Shown here piece by piece: positions 1-12,037 of a stretch of DNA of 64,000 bases (the stretch's first letter is position 1; each line of letters opens with the position of its first letter). Made by a program: the position numbers and the translations under genes. The notes beneath the pieces are model-generated. The model saw only the letters and a program-made list of their open reading frames with translations, was not told where the DNA came from and searched no databases. This stretch comes from Zarea fungicola (lineage: Eukaryota > Ascomycota > Sordariomycetes > Hypocreales > Cordycipitaceae): contig FWCC01000240.1 of assembly GCA_900169235.1 (NCBI GenBank), forward strand, positions 1-64,000, written 5' to 3'.

Positions 1-367
1 CTTACCCATCACACCCAGTAGTTCCTTCATTGCTGCATGTGCCAGGTGGCCTCGAACGGCCGCACAGATTTTCAAAGCCACACGCTGCAAGGCGTAAGTT
101 ACAAGCAATTTTATTGGCTTCTAAAACTTTAGCAACAATCGCATCACGGACTGGACAGTTCAATTTGACTTAGCCTCAAAGCTCGTTTATTCGCAACGTC
201 ACAGAAAGTGTACACCATGATAAGAACCCAAGTTGGTAAAAGTCCGAGGTCTAGATTCAATTTGGGAGCATATTTGTGGAGGGCGAGAGCTCGTAGCGAC
301 TGGCTTGGCGTTTTGATCGCCTAGTAACATGACAAGAGAAAGGACTGGTGCGCAGTACTATAACTAA
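1..367. other. intergenic, window start
   Basis: No coding region, RNA gene or repeat is recognisable. The right part is the 3' flank of the minus-strand gene ending at 368. Confidence 0.5.
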
Positions 368-1282
368 CTAAAAAAGCAAAAAGGCCGCAGGAACCGCCCA
401 GATTAATTGTGAACTCCATCCAAGACTTGATGCACGCGATTTTTTCCCTGGGTCATTCGAGGAACTACCCCCGCCCGTTCCGGACGGCGTTGCTGAGGAT
501 GTCGAGGTTGATTTTGAGGTCGTCGTTGCTTGAGTCGAGGTTGAGACGCCCAAAAACGTCGTAGTTGGTGAGACGGCAGCTGCGGCGAGGCTACTAGCCA
601 CGGCTTTTACGGCAAGCTTGCAGGGCTGCGCGTCTGGTTGTGCGAGCAAGTCGGGGCAAGACGTGGAGCTATTGGTTACCTTTTCAATCGTGCCCTTGGA
701 AGCACAGCCCTGATAATTCGCAATCGCATCCTTTGGCGTCTGGGCTCCAGGTCTTGTCTTGAAGTAGACCTTGCCTGACCTCGTCCCAACGCCGGCTTGG
801 ATTAGGGTCGCACCGTTTGGCTGCTTCGTGCAAACAGTCCAGTAAAAAAACTTCCAGCTCAAGGTACATTCGTCCTCTGTACCATACCATCTACCATATG
901 GGCCCTTGGGATCCTGACTACCACTGGGGAGGGCTTCCTGCAGGGTTTTGCTGGAATTGAAGACATAGTAATCGCCCGCAGGTACCTGGGCATAGTCGTA
1001 GCCGTTGATTGTGTCGGAGGCATAGAGCGACCCCTTGCCGCACTCAATGGACCATCTCAACTCGGAATCGTACGAGAGAAGCGCGGCGGCATTCTGGTAT
1101 CCAAAAATGACGGGAAACGGTGAGACAACCGCGTACGTGTCGTTTTGTGGAAATACAATGGACATTTCGCCCACTTGAGGGCTAAACGCATCATCACCAA
1201 GAGAGGCGCAGGCAAACAGTGCCACACCCAGCAAGGCTGTGAATGTGGCGCGAAATGTCTTGCCGAACGGAATTCGCGACAT
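368..1282 (-). CDS. secreted GPI-anchored DUF7136-like protein
   Basis: Single-exon gene of 304 aa. The reading frame is open to 1357, but that start is GTG; the first ATG at 1282 places a good signal peptide at the N-terminus (MSRIPFGK, then a hydrophobic stretch ending near ACASLGDD). The core (about residues 35-230) begins with a pattern typical of the fungal DUF7136 family: a hydrophobic stretch with FPQNDTYA, then PFPVIFGYQN, with scattered cysteines. After it comes a Ser/Thr-rich linker (about 240-285) and a hydrophobic C-terminus preceded by small residues, which is a GPI-anchor signal. Expected location is the cell surface or wall. DUF7136 proteins have no established activity, so no function is claimed. 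The family call is from pattern memory, not a search. Confidence 0.7.
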   Translation of the reverse strand: MSRIPFGKTFRATFTALLGVALFACASLGDDAFSPQVGEMSIVFPQNDTYAVVSPFPVIFGYQNAAALLSYDSELRWSIECGKGSLYASDTINGYDYAQVPAGDYYVFNSSKTLQEALPSGSQDPKGPYGRWYGTEDECTLSWKFFYWTVCTKQPNGATLIQAGVGTRSGKVYFKTRPGAQTPKDAIANYQGCASKGTIEKVTNSSTSCPDLLAQPDAQPCKLAVKAVASSLAAAAVSPTTTFLGVSTSTQATTTSKSTSTSSATPSGTGGGSSSNDPGKKSRASSLGWSSQLIWAVPAAFLLF

Positions 1283-4002
1283 TTTGGTGCTGAATCCCGA
1301 CAACAAGCTGGTTATGACGACAGTGGAAGCAGGTTTTACTCTGGGTAATGTATGCACGATGAAGTTTTTGTGACGAAATGGAAGAAATGGGAAGAAATTG
1401 ACGCCTCCTTCTTTGCCAAGAAGTCTCAGTCATTTACTAGCTCTGCTTTTGCACGGTTTTGTCTCTAGTCGCGAAAAAAGGGAGTGCGGCTGAAGGCTCT
1501 TGCGAGTGACAATCCCCGCCCATTCTGGTTGCCGTTGTCGCGATGGACGTCAGCACCTAATCAGACATATTCAACCAGCACTCGGACCTGCAGTCGTATT
1601 ACGCACACTCGGAATTCATCATTGCGTGTAATGTCTCCACGAGATCGTAAAAGAGTGGGCGAGTGAATCGAGGCGAATTGCTGACTGCAGGAGCCCTTGC
1701 CTGGGAATAACAAAACATGCATGACGGATTCCGGATTCCGGATGCCCTACTGTCAGCACTTGCTGGGTTTTCTGATCGATTAATCTCTTTCCTGGTCCAT
1801 GCAAAATAGTTATATAAGTGGCTCAGCCCCAATCAACACTCCGCCTGATTACCGGTTATAGATCCCGGAAGCCTGCCAACCTGCTTGCTCATGGGTGGGT
1901 GCATGAGGTAGGTGGCAAATCAAGAATGAATGAACCGTTCTGTTGTCTGTCCCGGAGAGAAAGAAGTGAAGCCGGTCACTTCCACTGAGAACAGGGAACA
2001 GGGGTATTGAACGACCGTCAAGTGATGATATATAATTGAATCCTATCGTGTTTCGTCGCCCATAAAGACAACGATGTAGGATAGCGACACGGCCATCTTT
2101 CGCAATTTCATCAGTTTCATAAGCCATATACGCTGTCCAATACAACCACAAACTGGAATCTCCAATGTTATAGTGCGAAATGCCTGGTTACTAGTTAGCT
2201 AGCTAGTGTTTCGCAAAGGAAGCATTCGTCGTGGAAAAGTTCTTCAGTTCGTATTCCTTCGGGTTACCCTACACCGCTCTACAAACTCTTCGACGAGCCC
2301 TATGAGCCAGCACTGCTCTGTCCGCCAATTGTCGCGCTGTAGTTGAATAAAACTGGACAAAAGAGGTGTGTCTTTTAATGTAAGGGCTGTGTGGTGAAAA
2401 AGCAGCTTAAGACATGAGTGAATCTGATGTGTTAATTGCGACCTAGATACAGCTTGGCAGATTAGGTAAAGTTCATTGCTGCTCAATTGTCAACGGCTAA
2501 AAAGTAGTCACAAAGCAAGCCTGAGTGATATTATACGATGTATAGAAAATAATTACTGGTCCAAGCCTGAATCGAATACGGAACAGAAGTATGCGGTAAT
2601 AAACTGCTACGAAAACACCAAGGGGAATTCTGGAGGATTCAACGCAGGCCCAGGGCGACTGGAGCGGGCAAAGAGCCATAGTTTCTGACACGTGAAAATT
2701 AAAGTTTTGTATTAAGAGGCCAATAAAGAGTAATATCTGACTAACTTTGTTGCTCATAGTTTGTGAAATCGATAAGCCATAAAATCTACACCTGCCAGAT
2801 TCGGTTTGTGGCGCAGATGTATGCCCAGTTTCGGGCTATTAACAAACCGATTAAGAGTAACGGGACATTGACAGATGCATCAACTGCCGAATAATAGTAG
2901 ATTTTTGACAGTCGACGCAAGGAATGCGGGGGAGAAGTAATCCTCGGCATTTGTGCTGTGACCTGGCTACTCATTCTCATCTAGCTCACTGCAACGGGCT
3001 ACACGTCCCGATGAAGAGTGCTGGTAAATGGCCCGACTACTCGTGCATGTGTCTTTGTGACAGCAGGAACATTGATTTCGCTATTTTCCCTATCTGCCCA
3101 TGTCCCGTCATTTTTTTGTATCTCGCGAATGGAATTGATGCACTGAAATCAACAGGCTGCTAGCCCCTCCTCAAATGTTGCATGCCCCTCCACGATAATT
3201 CAGAGGAACCGGCATATTTTCAGCCAAAAGGAAACTCGTAGGTTAAAAATGACGCATACAGTCGGTGGCCCCTTTTGGAAGCTGTCAAGCAACAATGCAT
3301 CCGAAAATGCCGCGCACAAGGTAAATATGTTGAACTCTGCTCCTTTTACAATCAACATTCGGGGCATCGCAATGCCAAGAGCAGGCGTTGAGATTAACTG
3401 ATCGGCTACACGGCATGGCTGATGACATTCAATAGTTGATATCAGTCATTCCATTATTTCTTTTTCAGTACATGATCTGCCACGATGCGACGGAAAACTA
3501 TCGATGGCGTTATCACGCCACTGCCATTGGCCCCTGTCTTAGTCTCTTGCCTATTTGGGCACAGCATATCTGCGCTTCGGATCAAAGAAGCGTGGACAAT
3601 TAGGAAGGTATTGTCAGTTCTTCCAAGGAAATTACTAGAACAACGTCTTTGATACTATGCGGTCAATTGAATCTCCCAGCCGCACAGTACGTTAACATGC
3701 GGAGTCATCAGTGCCGATGTGTGTTTTGGCGCTGCCATGATTACCACCTGCGAAAGCTGGGTTAGCGTAATGTTCGCTTGATGGAAAAGTAATATCGGAA
3801 TGGAAATGAGTAAGGTATTATGAAGTCTTCCCTTGTGTTGAATGTCCGAAGGCCAATACGAGTATAAAACTGATGCGATGGCCACCGAACTCAAGAACAT
3901 GAATTCAGCATCCAGCACAACAATCAGACCCGAGCTCAAGAAGCTGTCAAGTCAAACAAATCCAGCAGATATATCACTATATTGTACCGCATCACCGCCA
4001 TT
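1283..4002. other. 2.7 kb intergenic region
   Basis: Only short overlapping frames without family resemblance, signal peptides or plausible introns are present. The right end holds the promoter of the G1 peptidase gene. Nothing else is supported. Confidence 0.5.
3863..3870 (+). promoter_or_regulatory. TATA box of G1 peptidase gene
   Basis: TATAAAAC lies 133 bp upstream of the ATG at 4003, in the correct orientation for the secreted peptidase gene. Assignment is by motif and position only. Confidence 0.4.
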
Positions 4003-4764
4003 ATGAAGTACTCTATTGTTCTTGCTTCCCTCGTCAGCTTGGCAGCGGCCCTGCCATCCGCAGTTAGTAGAGGTGCCGCCCTTCGCCAGCGAGAGCCAAG
4101 CGAGTCTCGACGTTCTCGCTTCAAGGCTGGTCCTCCTGCTACCAATGACACTGCAGAGGTCCAATACTCTGGGAATTGGGCCGGTGTCGTCCAGATTGGT
4201 AAGGGCTTCAAGCATGTCCAGGGTACTATTGTCGTGCCGCAGGTTTCTGGAGACTCCGATGCAGCTGCGTCAGCATGGGTTGGCATCGACGGTGATACCT
4301 GCCAGAGCGCCATTCTCCAGACCGGTGTATCCTTCTACGGCGATGGTTCCTTTGACGCATGGTATGAGTGGATTCCCGACTACTCATACAGCTTCAGCAA
4401 CTTTGATCTCAGCGTCGGCGACCAAATCAAGATGTATGTTGATGCCTCATCGAAGACGGCTGGTGTCGCAACCCTCGAGAACCTTACGACCGGGCAAAAG
4501 GTTCAACACAAATTCAGCAACCCTCCTTCCACCCTGTGTGAGACGAATGCTGAGTGGATTGTCGAGGATTTCGAGCAGGGCGGCAGTCTTGTCCCCTTTG
4601 CCAACTTTGGTAGCATCACCTTTACCGATGCTTCCGCCACTGGTAGCAGTGGCACCATCACCCCCTCCGGTGGTACTGTTATTGACCTCCGAACCCAGGG
4701 TGGCCAAGTTTTGACCGACTGCGGCACTCAGGGCAGCGACGTTTACTGCAACTACACTGGATGA
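4003..4764 (+). CDS. secreted glutamic peptidase, family G1 (eqolisin)
   Basis: A 253 aa preproprotein, single exon. The ATG at 4003 gives a clean signal peptide (MKYSIVLASLVSLAAALP); the frame runs upstream only to a TTG. Residues 19 to about 50 are a basic propeptide. The mature domain shows the eqolisin signature: YSGNWAG near 55, WVGIDGDTC (92-100), AILQTG with Gln106, WYEWIPDYSYSF, and CETNAEWIVEDF with Glu184. Gln106 and Glu184 fit the Gln/Glu catalytic dyad of scytalidoglutamic and aspergilloglutamic peptidases. These enzymes cleave proteins outside the cell at acidic pH and resist pepstatin. The closest relatives are single-chain aspergilloglutamic-type enzymes. With the S53 enzyme at 12038 it suggests acid proteolysis as a secreted trait of this fungus. 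Confidence 0.93.
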   Translation: MKYSIVLASLVSLAAALPSAVSRGAALRQREPSESRRSRFKAGPPATNDTAEVQYSGNWAGVVQIGKGFKHVQGTIVVPQVSGDSDAAASAWVGIDGDTCQSAILQTGVSFYGDGSFDAWYEWIPDYSYSFSNFDLSVGDQIKMYVDASSKTAGVATLENLTTGQKVQHKFSNPPSTLCETNAEWIVEDFEQGGSLVPFANFGSITFTDASATGSSGTITPSGGTVIDLRTQGGQVLTDCGTQGSDVYCNYTG

Positions 4765-5853
4765 AAGTCGCCGGTATTTTAAACAAACTTGTCGATACTG
4801 CTATGTAAATATGAGTAAATATGAGTAACTATACGAGTAAATAAATGAATATTTATACAAGATCTAGTCTTCTACACCTGCGATCGTATGTTCTCGTCCA
4901 AGTAGAGACTTGGTTAATAGGGAAGTATAGATGGTACTGTAACTAAATAAATGTATAGAAAGTTTATAAAAAAATAATCTAGCTTTTCTTTTCGTTTTTT
5001 ATGAATATACTTTATTACATGCTTTTTTACATCCAATTGTGGCAACGTGAGCCGGAAATAGGCGCATGGAATTTACGTACTAGTCATCTGGGAGCAGCGC
5101 AGTCCAAGTGTGGAAGCCACCAGCCGTCTCTTACCTCAACAAGACATAACCATCAGAGCGTACACACCATAGTTCAAAGCGTCCTAAGATCTGTAATAGG
5201 CAGAGGATTGGCGTTATGGATATCTTCTTGGAGTGGGAGCAGTTGCGCGGTGCTCATGGTGGAGGCGCCATACTAACTATATGAAGGCGGGGTAAGTATA
5301 TGCTGAGGAAGATGTGTGTATTGTCTAACTAGCTATCTGGAGGCCGTCTGGTACCCTCGCAGTTACCCTCCATAGAGGAGTTGTGAGAATAAGCAGAACG
5401 GTGTAGTTAGTGTAGTTGGAAATAATTCGGCAGCTTCCTGAACGAGGCTGGCGGAGCGCCACGCGTCATGCAGCCTGGATGTGAACACTGGCTTGTTCAG
5501 GGAGACAAAACCGTGGTGATTAGTCCCTTTAGCTTGCGTAGCAGAAGCTGAAAAATCATGCCCCGGAAAATATATGATGGTGTGAACCAGGCATCGACAA
5601 CGCTTAGTTACACGAAGTGGAATTGAAGAACGGCACTATTTTAGTGCATCGTTTACTACAGCACATCAGCCAGTCACCTTCTTACGCACTTTGAAGTGCG
5701 CGGTGGCTAAACGAGCTCAGCCTAATGGCATGTTCATCCTCGTTGCGGGGAAGATTCGTAGCTTAGTATTTTATAAAAGATATAAACTTTTCCAAATACA
5801 GCAAACTCTGGATCAGCGGATTTCCAGAACAACTAACTTACAAGCTTTGCGCA
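4765..5853. other. 1.1 kb intergenic region
   Basis: AT-rich 3' flank of the G1 gene with AATAAA-like signals near 4838, then promoter sequence of the aminopeptidase gene. No gene is supported. Confidence 0.5.
5772..5779 (+). promoter_or_regulatory. TATA box of M1 aminopeptidase gene
   Basis: TATAAAAG, followed by a second TATAAA, ends 74 bp upstream of the ATG at 5854. Called by motif and distance. Confidence 0.45.
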
Positions 5854-8613
5854 ATGGCTGACCGTGAAGCTCTCTGCGCGGCTTTGAAGCCAGCGCATTA
5901 CGGCATAGATCTATACAACCTCAACTTTGAAAATTGGACATACGACGGCAGAGTTGCCATACAGGCAGAATTCAGTACGCCGCTGCAGATCATCAAGATC
6001 CACGCGTCATATTTGCAGTTCAAGAGCGCCGAAGTCGCCATCGATGGCGCCGTCACGAAATCTACCACCTTTGAGCATGATGAGAAGGCGCAAGTCATCA
6101 CTATCCACCTCATTAAGGAAGTTCCAGCTGTAAAAGCTGCTACCATTACCATTGAGTTTGCCGGAGTCATCAACGATGATCTTTCTGGCTTCTACCGCTC
6201 GCAGTACAGGCCTGTCGTCAAGCCGGCTTCCTCAGTGCCCCGCGATGAGGATGGCGCGCACTATGTACTCAGCACCCACATGGAACCCAACTATGCGCGG
6301 CGCGCATTCCCGTGTTTTGACATGCCGAACCTCAAGGCGACGTTTGCGCTCTCCATTGAGGTGCCGAGTGACCAGGTGGCGCTGAGTAACATGCCGGTTA
6401 AGTCGACGTCGCCGAGCGAGCGTCCTGGGTGGAATGTGGTGTCGTTTGAGACGACGCCTGTGATGAGCACTTATCTGGTCGCGTGGGCAGTGGGAGATTT
6501 CGCGTATCTTGAGACGGCTACGGAAATGGAGTACAAAAACGGGCCTATCCCGATCCGCATCTATACAGTCAAGGGCATAGAGAATGAGAGCAACTTTGCG
6601 CTTGGGATTGCGCCCAGAGCTATCGATCTCTACTCGAAACTATTTGATATTCCCTGTCCATTGGAGAAGATCGATATACTAGTGGTGCCGGAAATGCTGA
6701 TGACGAGCATGGAGAACTGGGGTCTCGTCACCTCGCGAGGGTCTGCTGTAAGTCGAATGAACACCACTCTCCTGCAACAAACAAAAGTACTAATTATTGC
6801 GTTCCTATCAAACGTAGGTTCTATTCAGTGAAGAAAAGTCTAACCAAATTAATAAGCAAAACGTGGCCGATAACATCTGCCACGAGCTCGCGCACCAGTG
6901 GTTCGGCAACCTCGTCACTATGCAGTGGTGGGACGAGCTGTGGCTCAACGAGGGCTTTGCCACCTGGGTTGCTCACTACGCCGTTGACCAGATATTCCCA
7001 GACTGGGGCATCTGGGGCACCTTTGCCAACGGACGCGGCGAGGACGCCTTTCGCGCGGATGGCCTTCGTGGCGGTCACCCTGTGCACATCCCATTCGAAG
7101 ATGGCACGCAGCTGCATGAAATCTTTGACGAGATCAGCTACGGCAAAGGCTGTGCAGTAATTCGCATGCTGGTGGCGTATGTTGGTGGCGAGACGTTCTT
7201 TAAAGGTGTATCGGAGTACTTGAAGGCCAATTTGTATAGGAATGCGACCGGGGATGCTCTGTGGAAGGCGCTGGATGCGGCATCAGGGAAGGATGTAGGC
7301 GGATTGGCGCATTCTTGGCTGAATATTGTCGGGTATCCCGTTGTGAAAGTGGAAGAAGACGTCGAAAGGGGAGATATTACATTAACACAGTCGCGATTTT
7401 TGACGAGCGGTGACGTCAAGCCCGAAGATGATACTACAGTGTGGCAGCTTCCGCTTGGCATAACTGGGGTACCTCCCGGACAAGAAGACATGATTTTGAA
7501 AACTAGACATACAACCATCTCGGGCGTCGCCATGAGCCTTTACACTGTCAACACAAATGGCACCGGCTTCTACCGAGTGGCGTACCCATCTGCGCGGCTC
7601 GCCAAGCTGACCACCCAGCTGCATCGCCTCAGCAACGAGGACAAGATTGCCATTCTAGGCTCCGTGACCGCGCTCGCTGCCGCCGGAAACGGCTCTCCAA
7701 CCTCCGTATTGAAGTTTCTGCAGGCATTCAAAGATGAGACGGAATATGCAGTCTGGGTTAGTGTGGTGGAAACTCTGCAGACCATCGGTGAGGCTTTCGA
7801 CGAGGATGCGCAGATACGCGCCGGGCTGAAGCAGTTTGAGCTGAGGCTGGTGGAGGGCACAGTCGACAAGCTGCTCAAGGAAGGTCCTCCAGGCGGCGAG
7901 TTTATGAAGAAGATCCTGTGGCGGCTGATGCTCAACAGAGCAGCCGTCTGTGGGCACGCTAGGTACGCAAACTGGCAAACCCCCCTCCCATTTGTAACTT
8001 TTGCACCAACTAATTGCCCTATAGGACGGTGGAAACATATTCGCCAAAGTTTACCACTTGGGCAGCCACCGGTGGTGAGCTGGACCCTTCGATGCGCCGC
8101 ATCATATTCCTCGCCGCCCTGGCCAAAGATTCCTCCGCCGCGCATGACACCCTCTTGGCCAAAGTCGCTACACTGGCCTCTGGCAGCGACGCCATGGCCG
8201 ACGCCCTCATCGCCCTCACCAAGACTGACTCCGCGGCGCACCTGGCCAATGTCACGGCGCTCATGTTCTCAGGTGCCATCGGCCTACAAGATATGGAGCG
8301 CCTACTCTTCGGGCTCGCAACCAACCCCATTGGCCGCGCAGCACAGTGGTCTTTGGTGAAGGAGTACTGGGACACGGTGCGGTCGCTGATTAGCGACCCG
8401 GGCCTGTTTAGCCAGTTCTTGGGGGCCGTGCTGAATCGGTTTGGGAGCGAGACAGCGGTGGCTGATATTGAAGAGTTTTTTGAGGGGAAGAGTACGGAGG
8501 CGTTTGCGACGACACTGGGATCAGCTAAAGAGGCGATTCGGGCGCGGGCCAGGTATCGGGAGAGGGAGGCAGAGGGGCTGCGGGAGTGGCTGCTGGAGGG
8601 AAGGTATATTTAA
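5854..8613 (+). CDS. M1 zinc aminopeptidase (Aap1/Ape2-type)
   Basis: Three exons: 5854-6747, 6818-7962 and 8025-8613, giving 875 aa, a normal length for puromycin-sensitive/Aap1-type aminopeptidases. The joins restore SRGSA-VLFSEEKS and CGHA-RTVETYSPKF, both expected in the family. No signal peptide, so cytosolic. The zinc site is HELAH (His320, Glu321, His324) with Glu343 in WLNEGF; Tyr406 in EISYGKG is the transition-state tyrosine. The C-terminal half is the ERAP1-C-like helical domain. The enzyme should release N-terminal residues from peptides. Oddity: the exopeptidase motif GAMEN reads TSMEN (284-288), keeping the Glu and Asn that bind the free N-terminus but not the Gly-Ala. It sits between two secreted endopeptidase genes and could complete intracellular use of their peptides, which is inference. 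Confidence 0.93.
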
Positions 8614-9767
8614 CAAGGATAGTCCGTAGAATTGATAGGAATAGTCTATTACGTCTATAATGGTCTGGTAATACTGGTCGATTGTAACGTATTAATGAGA
8701 CAGGTGCTAGGTAGGTATCATGACAGCTTGTATGGCAGTTGGAGTTGGAGCTAAGATAACTCCTACAACTTTAAAATTCAAGACTTATTACGCGAGAGGG
8801 TATAATAATAGAGCAATATTATTAGGGATTATATCAAAAATCTAAATGAAAACTTTTCCAACTATTTTCTAAGCCTGACGAATCTACGAGCAATTGTTTA
8901 TGACTTCGGCGGCGAGAAGGAAACCTTGCCATTCCAAGGCGGAGGATCAGCGTACGGGACCAGCCCATTCCGAACTTCATAAATGGATTACTAATTGAAT
9001 TATGAAATATAGTTTTATTTCGTATGCCAGATGCGGAGTCGTCATTGGGTTCTGGTGGCAATTGCAGGAATCGCGAGATGCGAAATTCACCGCTTAGAAG
9101 TGAAACAAGAAACGGTGGCAGCCAGTTGCAATACCACACCTCAGTATCATTTGCCCTCACGTTCGACTTTCAGGGAACAGTATAACTTGAAAAATGGTTA
9201 TTGCTCCAATTGTAGAGGCTGGTCGGCTGACGCCGACTTGTAATATTCACCAGGCAAAACAGAAAGATAGAACAATACCTCCGCAACTCCGTCAGAATGT
9301 ATCCGTTAACCCCGACATACCAACATGAGATTATTTACCAACGGCGAAAAAAAGAAAATAAACAAGACGGTACGAGTCGGACCTGTAGTGTATGTGTTGG
9401 CTTTTTAGCGAGGCTGAGCCATAATCGGACATATGATAACAGTTGTAACTCTGCATCGGAGATTAGCTGACGGGTTGCTGGCGTAAATTTACCGCCGACT
9501 CTCAGGTGAGACTTGGCGTAGGCGCTATTCAAGGTAGCTTACATTAAAGTTAACAAAGTTGTTTATCGCCGATCTGCGACAGACAATTCTTTTGATGAGA
9601 CCCTTCTTAGCAGATGTCGGCGAAGACACTGCGTTTCGCCAGTGGCCGACGACAACATTCAATTCGTAGTATAAATACACATGGCCACGCCCTAAGAGTG
9701 TGCACATGCAGTCCAAGCCGCACAAATCTCTTCTATTTAAATCCCAACTCGCAAATAATCAATCGAA
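8614..9767. other. 1.15 kb intergenic region
   Basis: No supported gene. It includes the 3' flank of the aminopeptidase and the promoter of the SDR at 9768. Confidence 0.5.
9670..9677 (+). promoter_or_regulatory. TATA box of SDR gene
   Basis: TATAAATA lies about 90 bp upstream of the ATG at 9768, on the same strand. Confidence 0.4.
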
Positions 9768-10655
9768 ATGTCAAACACTCCCGTTTGGTTTATTTCTGGC
9801 GCCTCAAGCGGCTTTGGTCTAGAAATGGCCAAGCTTGCTCTGAGCAAAGGGCATACTGTTGTTGCGGCAGCCCGTAATACAGACCGAATGAATGTCCTCC
9901 GCGACGCAGGGGCTCACATCATCACCCTCGATGTGACCTGGCCACTAAGCCAGTTGCAAGAGGTGGCAGCTGCAGTCTTTACGAAGCACGGTCGTGTCGA
10001 TTACCTTGTCAACGCGGCAGGTTACGTCTTTGATGGCACCGTCGAAGAAGCATCGCCCGAGGAAATCTTTGCTTGCATCAATACCAATGTCCTAGGCACC
10101 ATCAATGTCACCAAGGCTTTCCTCCCCGGTCTCCGCGCGCAACCCATTGCTGAGAGCGGGACGCGTGCAACAGTAGCCACTTTTGGCAGCGTTGGAAGCT
10201 GGAACGGGGCAGCAAGCTGTGGAATCTATGCCATGACCAAAGCCTGCACATCGTCAATTGGCGAGACGCTGTACCTGGAGCTTGCGCCTTTCGATATTGT
10301 TGGTACCGTCATCGAGCCGGGCTATTTCCGCACATCACTTCTCTCTTCCGGCGTCGTCAGCCGGTCTGCAGAGCGCCTTACAGTGTATGATGATTTGGCC
10401 ACACCGGCAGGCAAGATGCGTAAAGCGCTACAAGATGTCAATGGCAAGCAGCCGGGAGATGTGGTCAAGGGTAGTGCGATCGCATTCCAGGTGCTCACTC
10501 GGACAGGTGTTGCCAATGGCAAGCAGGTGCCTGTAAGAATCATCCTCGGCCCCGACTGCGACGACTCTATTCGCAAGAAGGTTTCGTCGACATTGGGAAT
10601 CCTCGACGATTGGAAGGATGCAATTCGCAGCACCAACCACGAGGACAGTGAATGA
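9768..10655 (+). CDS. short-chain dehydrogenase/reductase (classical SDR)
   Basis: Single exon, 295 aa. The Rossmann glycine motif is GASSGFG (11-17); the usual NNAG appears as NAAG (82-85); a catalytic serine sits in ATFGSVGS (Ser141 or Ser144) and the catalytic pair is YAMTK (Tyr154, Lys158). An Arg after the second strand (AARN, residue 36) favours NADP(H). No signal peptide, so cytosolic. Length and C-terminal layout fit fungal SDRs annotated as NAD(P)-binding oxidoreductases acting on sterol-like or polyketide-like carbonyls, but the substrate cannot be read from sequence. Neighbours are peptidases, so context gives no pathway. Confidence 0.9.
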   Translation: MSNTPVWFISGASSGFGLEMAKLALSKGHTVVAAARNTDRMNVLRDAGAHIITLDVTWPLSQLQEVAAAVFTKHGRVDYLVNAAGYVFDGTVEEASPEEIFACINTNVLGTINVTKAFLPGLRAQPIAESGTRATVATFGSVGSWNGAASCGIYAMTKACTSSIGETLYLELAPFDIVGTVIEPGYFRTSLLSSGVVSRSAERLTVYDDLATPAGKMRKALQDVNGKQPGDVVKGSAIAFQVLTRTGVANGKQVPVRIILGPDCDDSIRKKVSSTLGILDDWKDAIRSTNHEDSE

Positions 10656-12037
10656 GAGAGAGTTACGCAGAATAGGGGACAGTGTAGGCTTTTGTCAGAC
10701 ACGTAATCTGTTAAGGCCGAGTTACATGTACACTAAAATGAGCACCAATCCCCGTTCAGTAGGTAGATGACCGCACGTAAGGCACTTCATATCTGACCGC
10801 CTTGAGCACGATTTATGAATTGATTTGAGCTAGCAGGTAATAGATAGATACCGCCCTGATAAGCGTCACAAGTCTCGGACTGTCGTCGTGGGCTGTTAAC
10901 ATAATATATTTGCGCACGACACAAAAAATATTCGGCCTTCTCATTACCCGTCCCCGACAAGCACGTTTTTATGGAAGTATGCGCGCTCAGCGTCGGCGAA
11001 ATGTAGATAAAGGCACTAAAACTGAAAAAGGAAGGAAACTGTGTATTGAAGAAATTTAGATGCTGGCACTAATGCTGAAAAAGTAAGTTAAATGGCCCTT
11101 GATAGAATTTGGAATTAATAATATTAATGGGAGTTATTATTCTCTCAACTGCCTTTTGACTCATGTGCAGCACGGAGTACATAAATCTCTGTCCGAGGAG
11201 TTAGGTTCCATAATGGCGCTTTAAAAGCCCGAGGTCCAAGGCTTACATACATACACCGTCCATAGCACTAGTTAGCTTATAGCCAGGCCTTGCTGATCAT
11301 TTCCGCATCTCAGATTAACCACTCCACAAACAAGTATGCATGCTCTCGTAATTGCGGCAGGTGTTTGCTGAACAGCCCTGCCAGGCTGCAGGGGCTGAGG
11401 TAACGAATTTAGGTTCTCCTACGTCTGCATTTACGGTCGTCTAAAATTAATGTTACACATAGGCATATCCTCAAAATTTATCAGTCAAGTCTAACTGAGA
11501 GAATGAATAATGAGCGTCTTCGGAACGCCCAAAGGTATCTACTTTGCGTGGTAGGGCTACCAACCGTAGACTCGCCCCATTACACTAGTGGACTACTTTG
11601 ACGGCGAGAGTATGCAGGCCCTGGCTAGCGATGGGCTGCGGAGGCCGGAAAGCACGAACTAGGAAGGTTACTCGACAATGCGCTGCGGCCCCTGGAGAGT
11701 CCGTCCGTCACCCGTCCATTGATGCATTTTCTAACAGCTTGGACTCATTTTCAGCAACCTAATTTACACTAGTATGATAGCGTGATCTCTGGAAGAGGAA
11801 GGACGTCGCAATTTCCGGTGATCCCTCCGTCTTTGCAACATGGAGTCCGTGGGCCAAGAGTGTGCCGTGCTGCCGATGATACGATGTGCAATCCTGAATT
11901 GGTTGAGGTGAGCAATTAGTTAGCGATGTATAAAAAGGATTGGGCTCGTGCAAAGTTTCCCAGCCTTTGATGTAGCGACGTATTCTTCTACAGCCATTAC
12001 CTCGTCAACCTCCGGAGTGTGGTGTTCACTATTCAAA
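10656..12037. other. 1.4 kb intergenic region
   Basis: No gene supported. It contains the promoter of the S53 peptidase on its right edge. Confidence 0.5.
11929..11936 (+). promoter_or_regulatory. TATA box of S53 peptidase gene
   Basis: TATAAAAA lies 102 bp upstream of the ATG at 12038, same strand. Confidence 0.45.
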
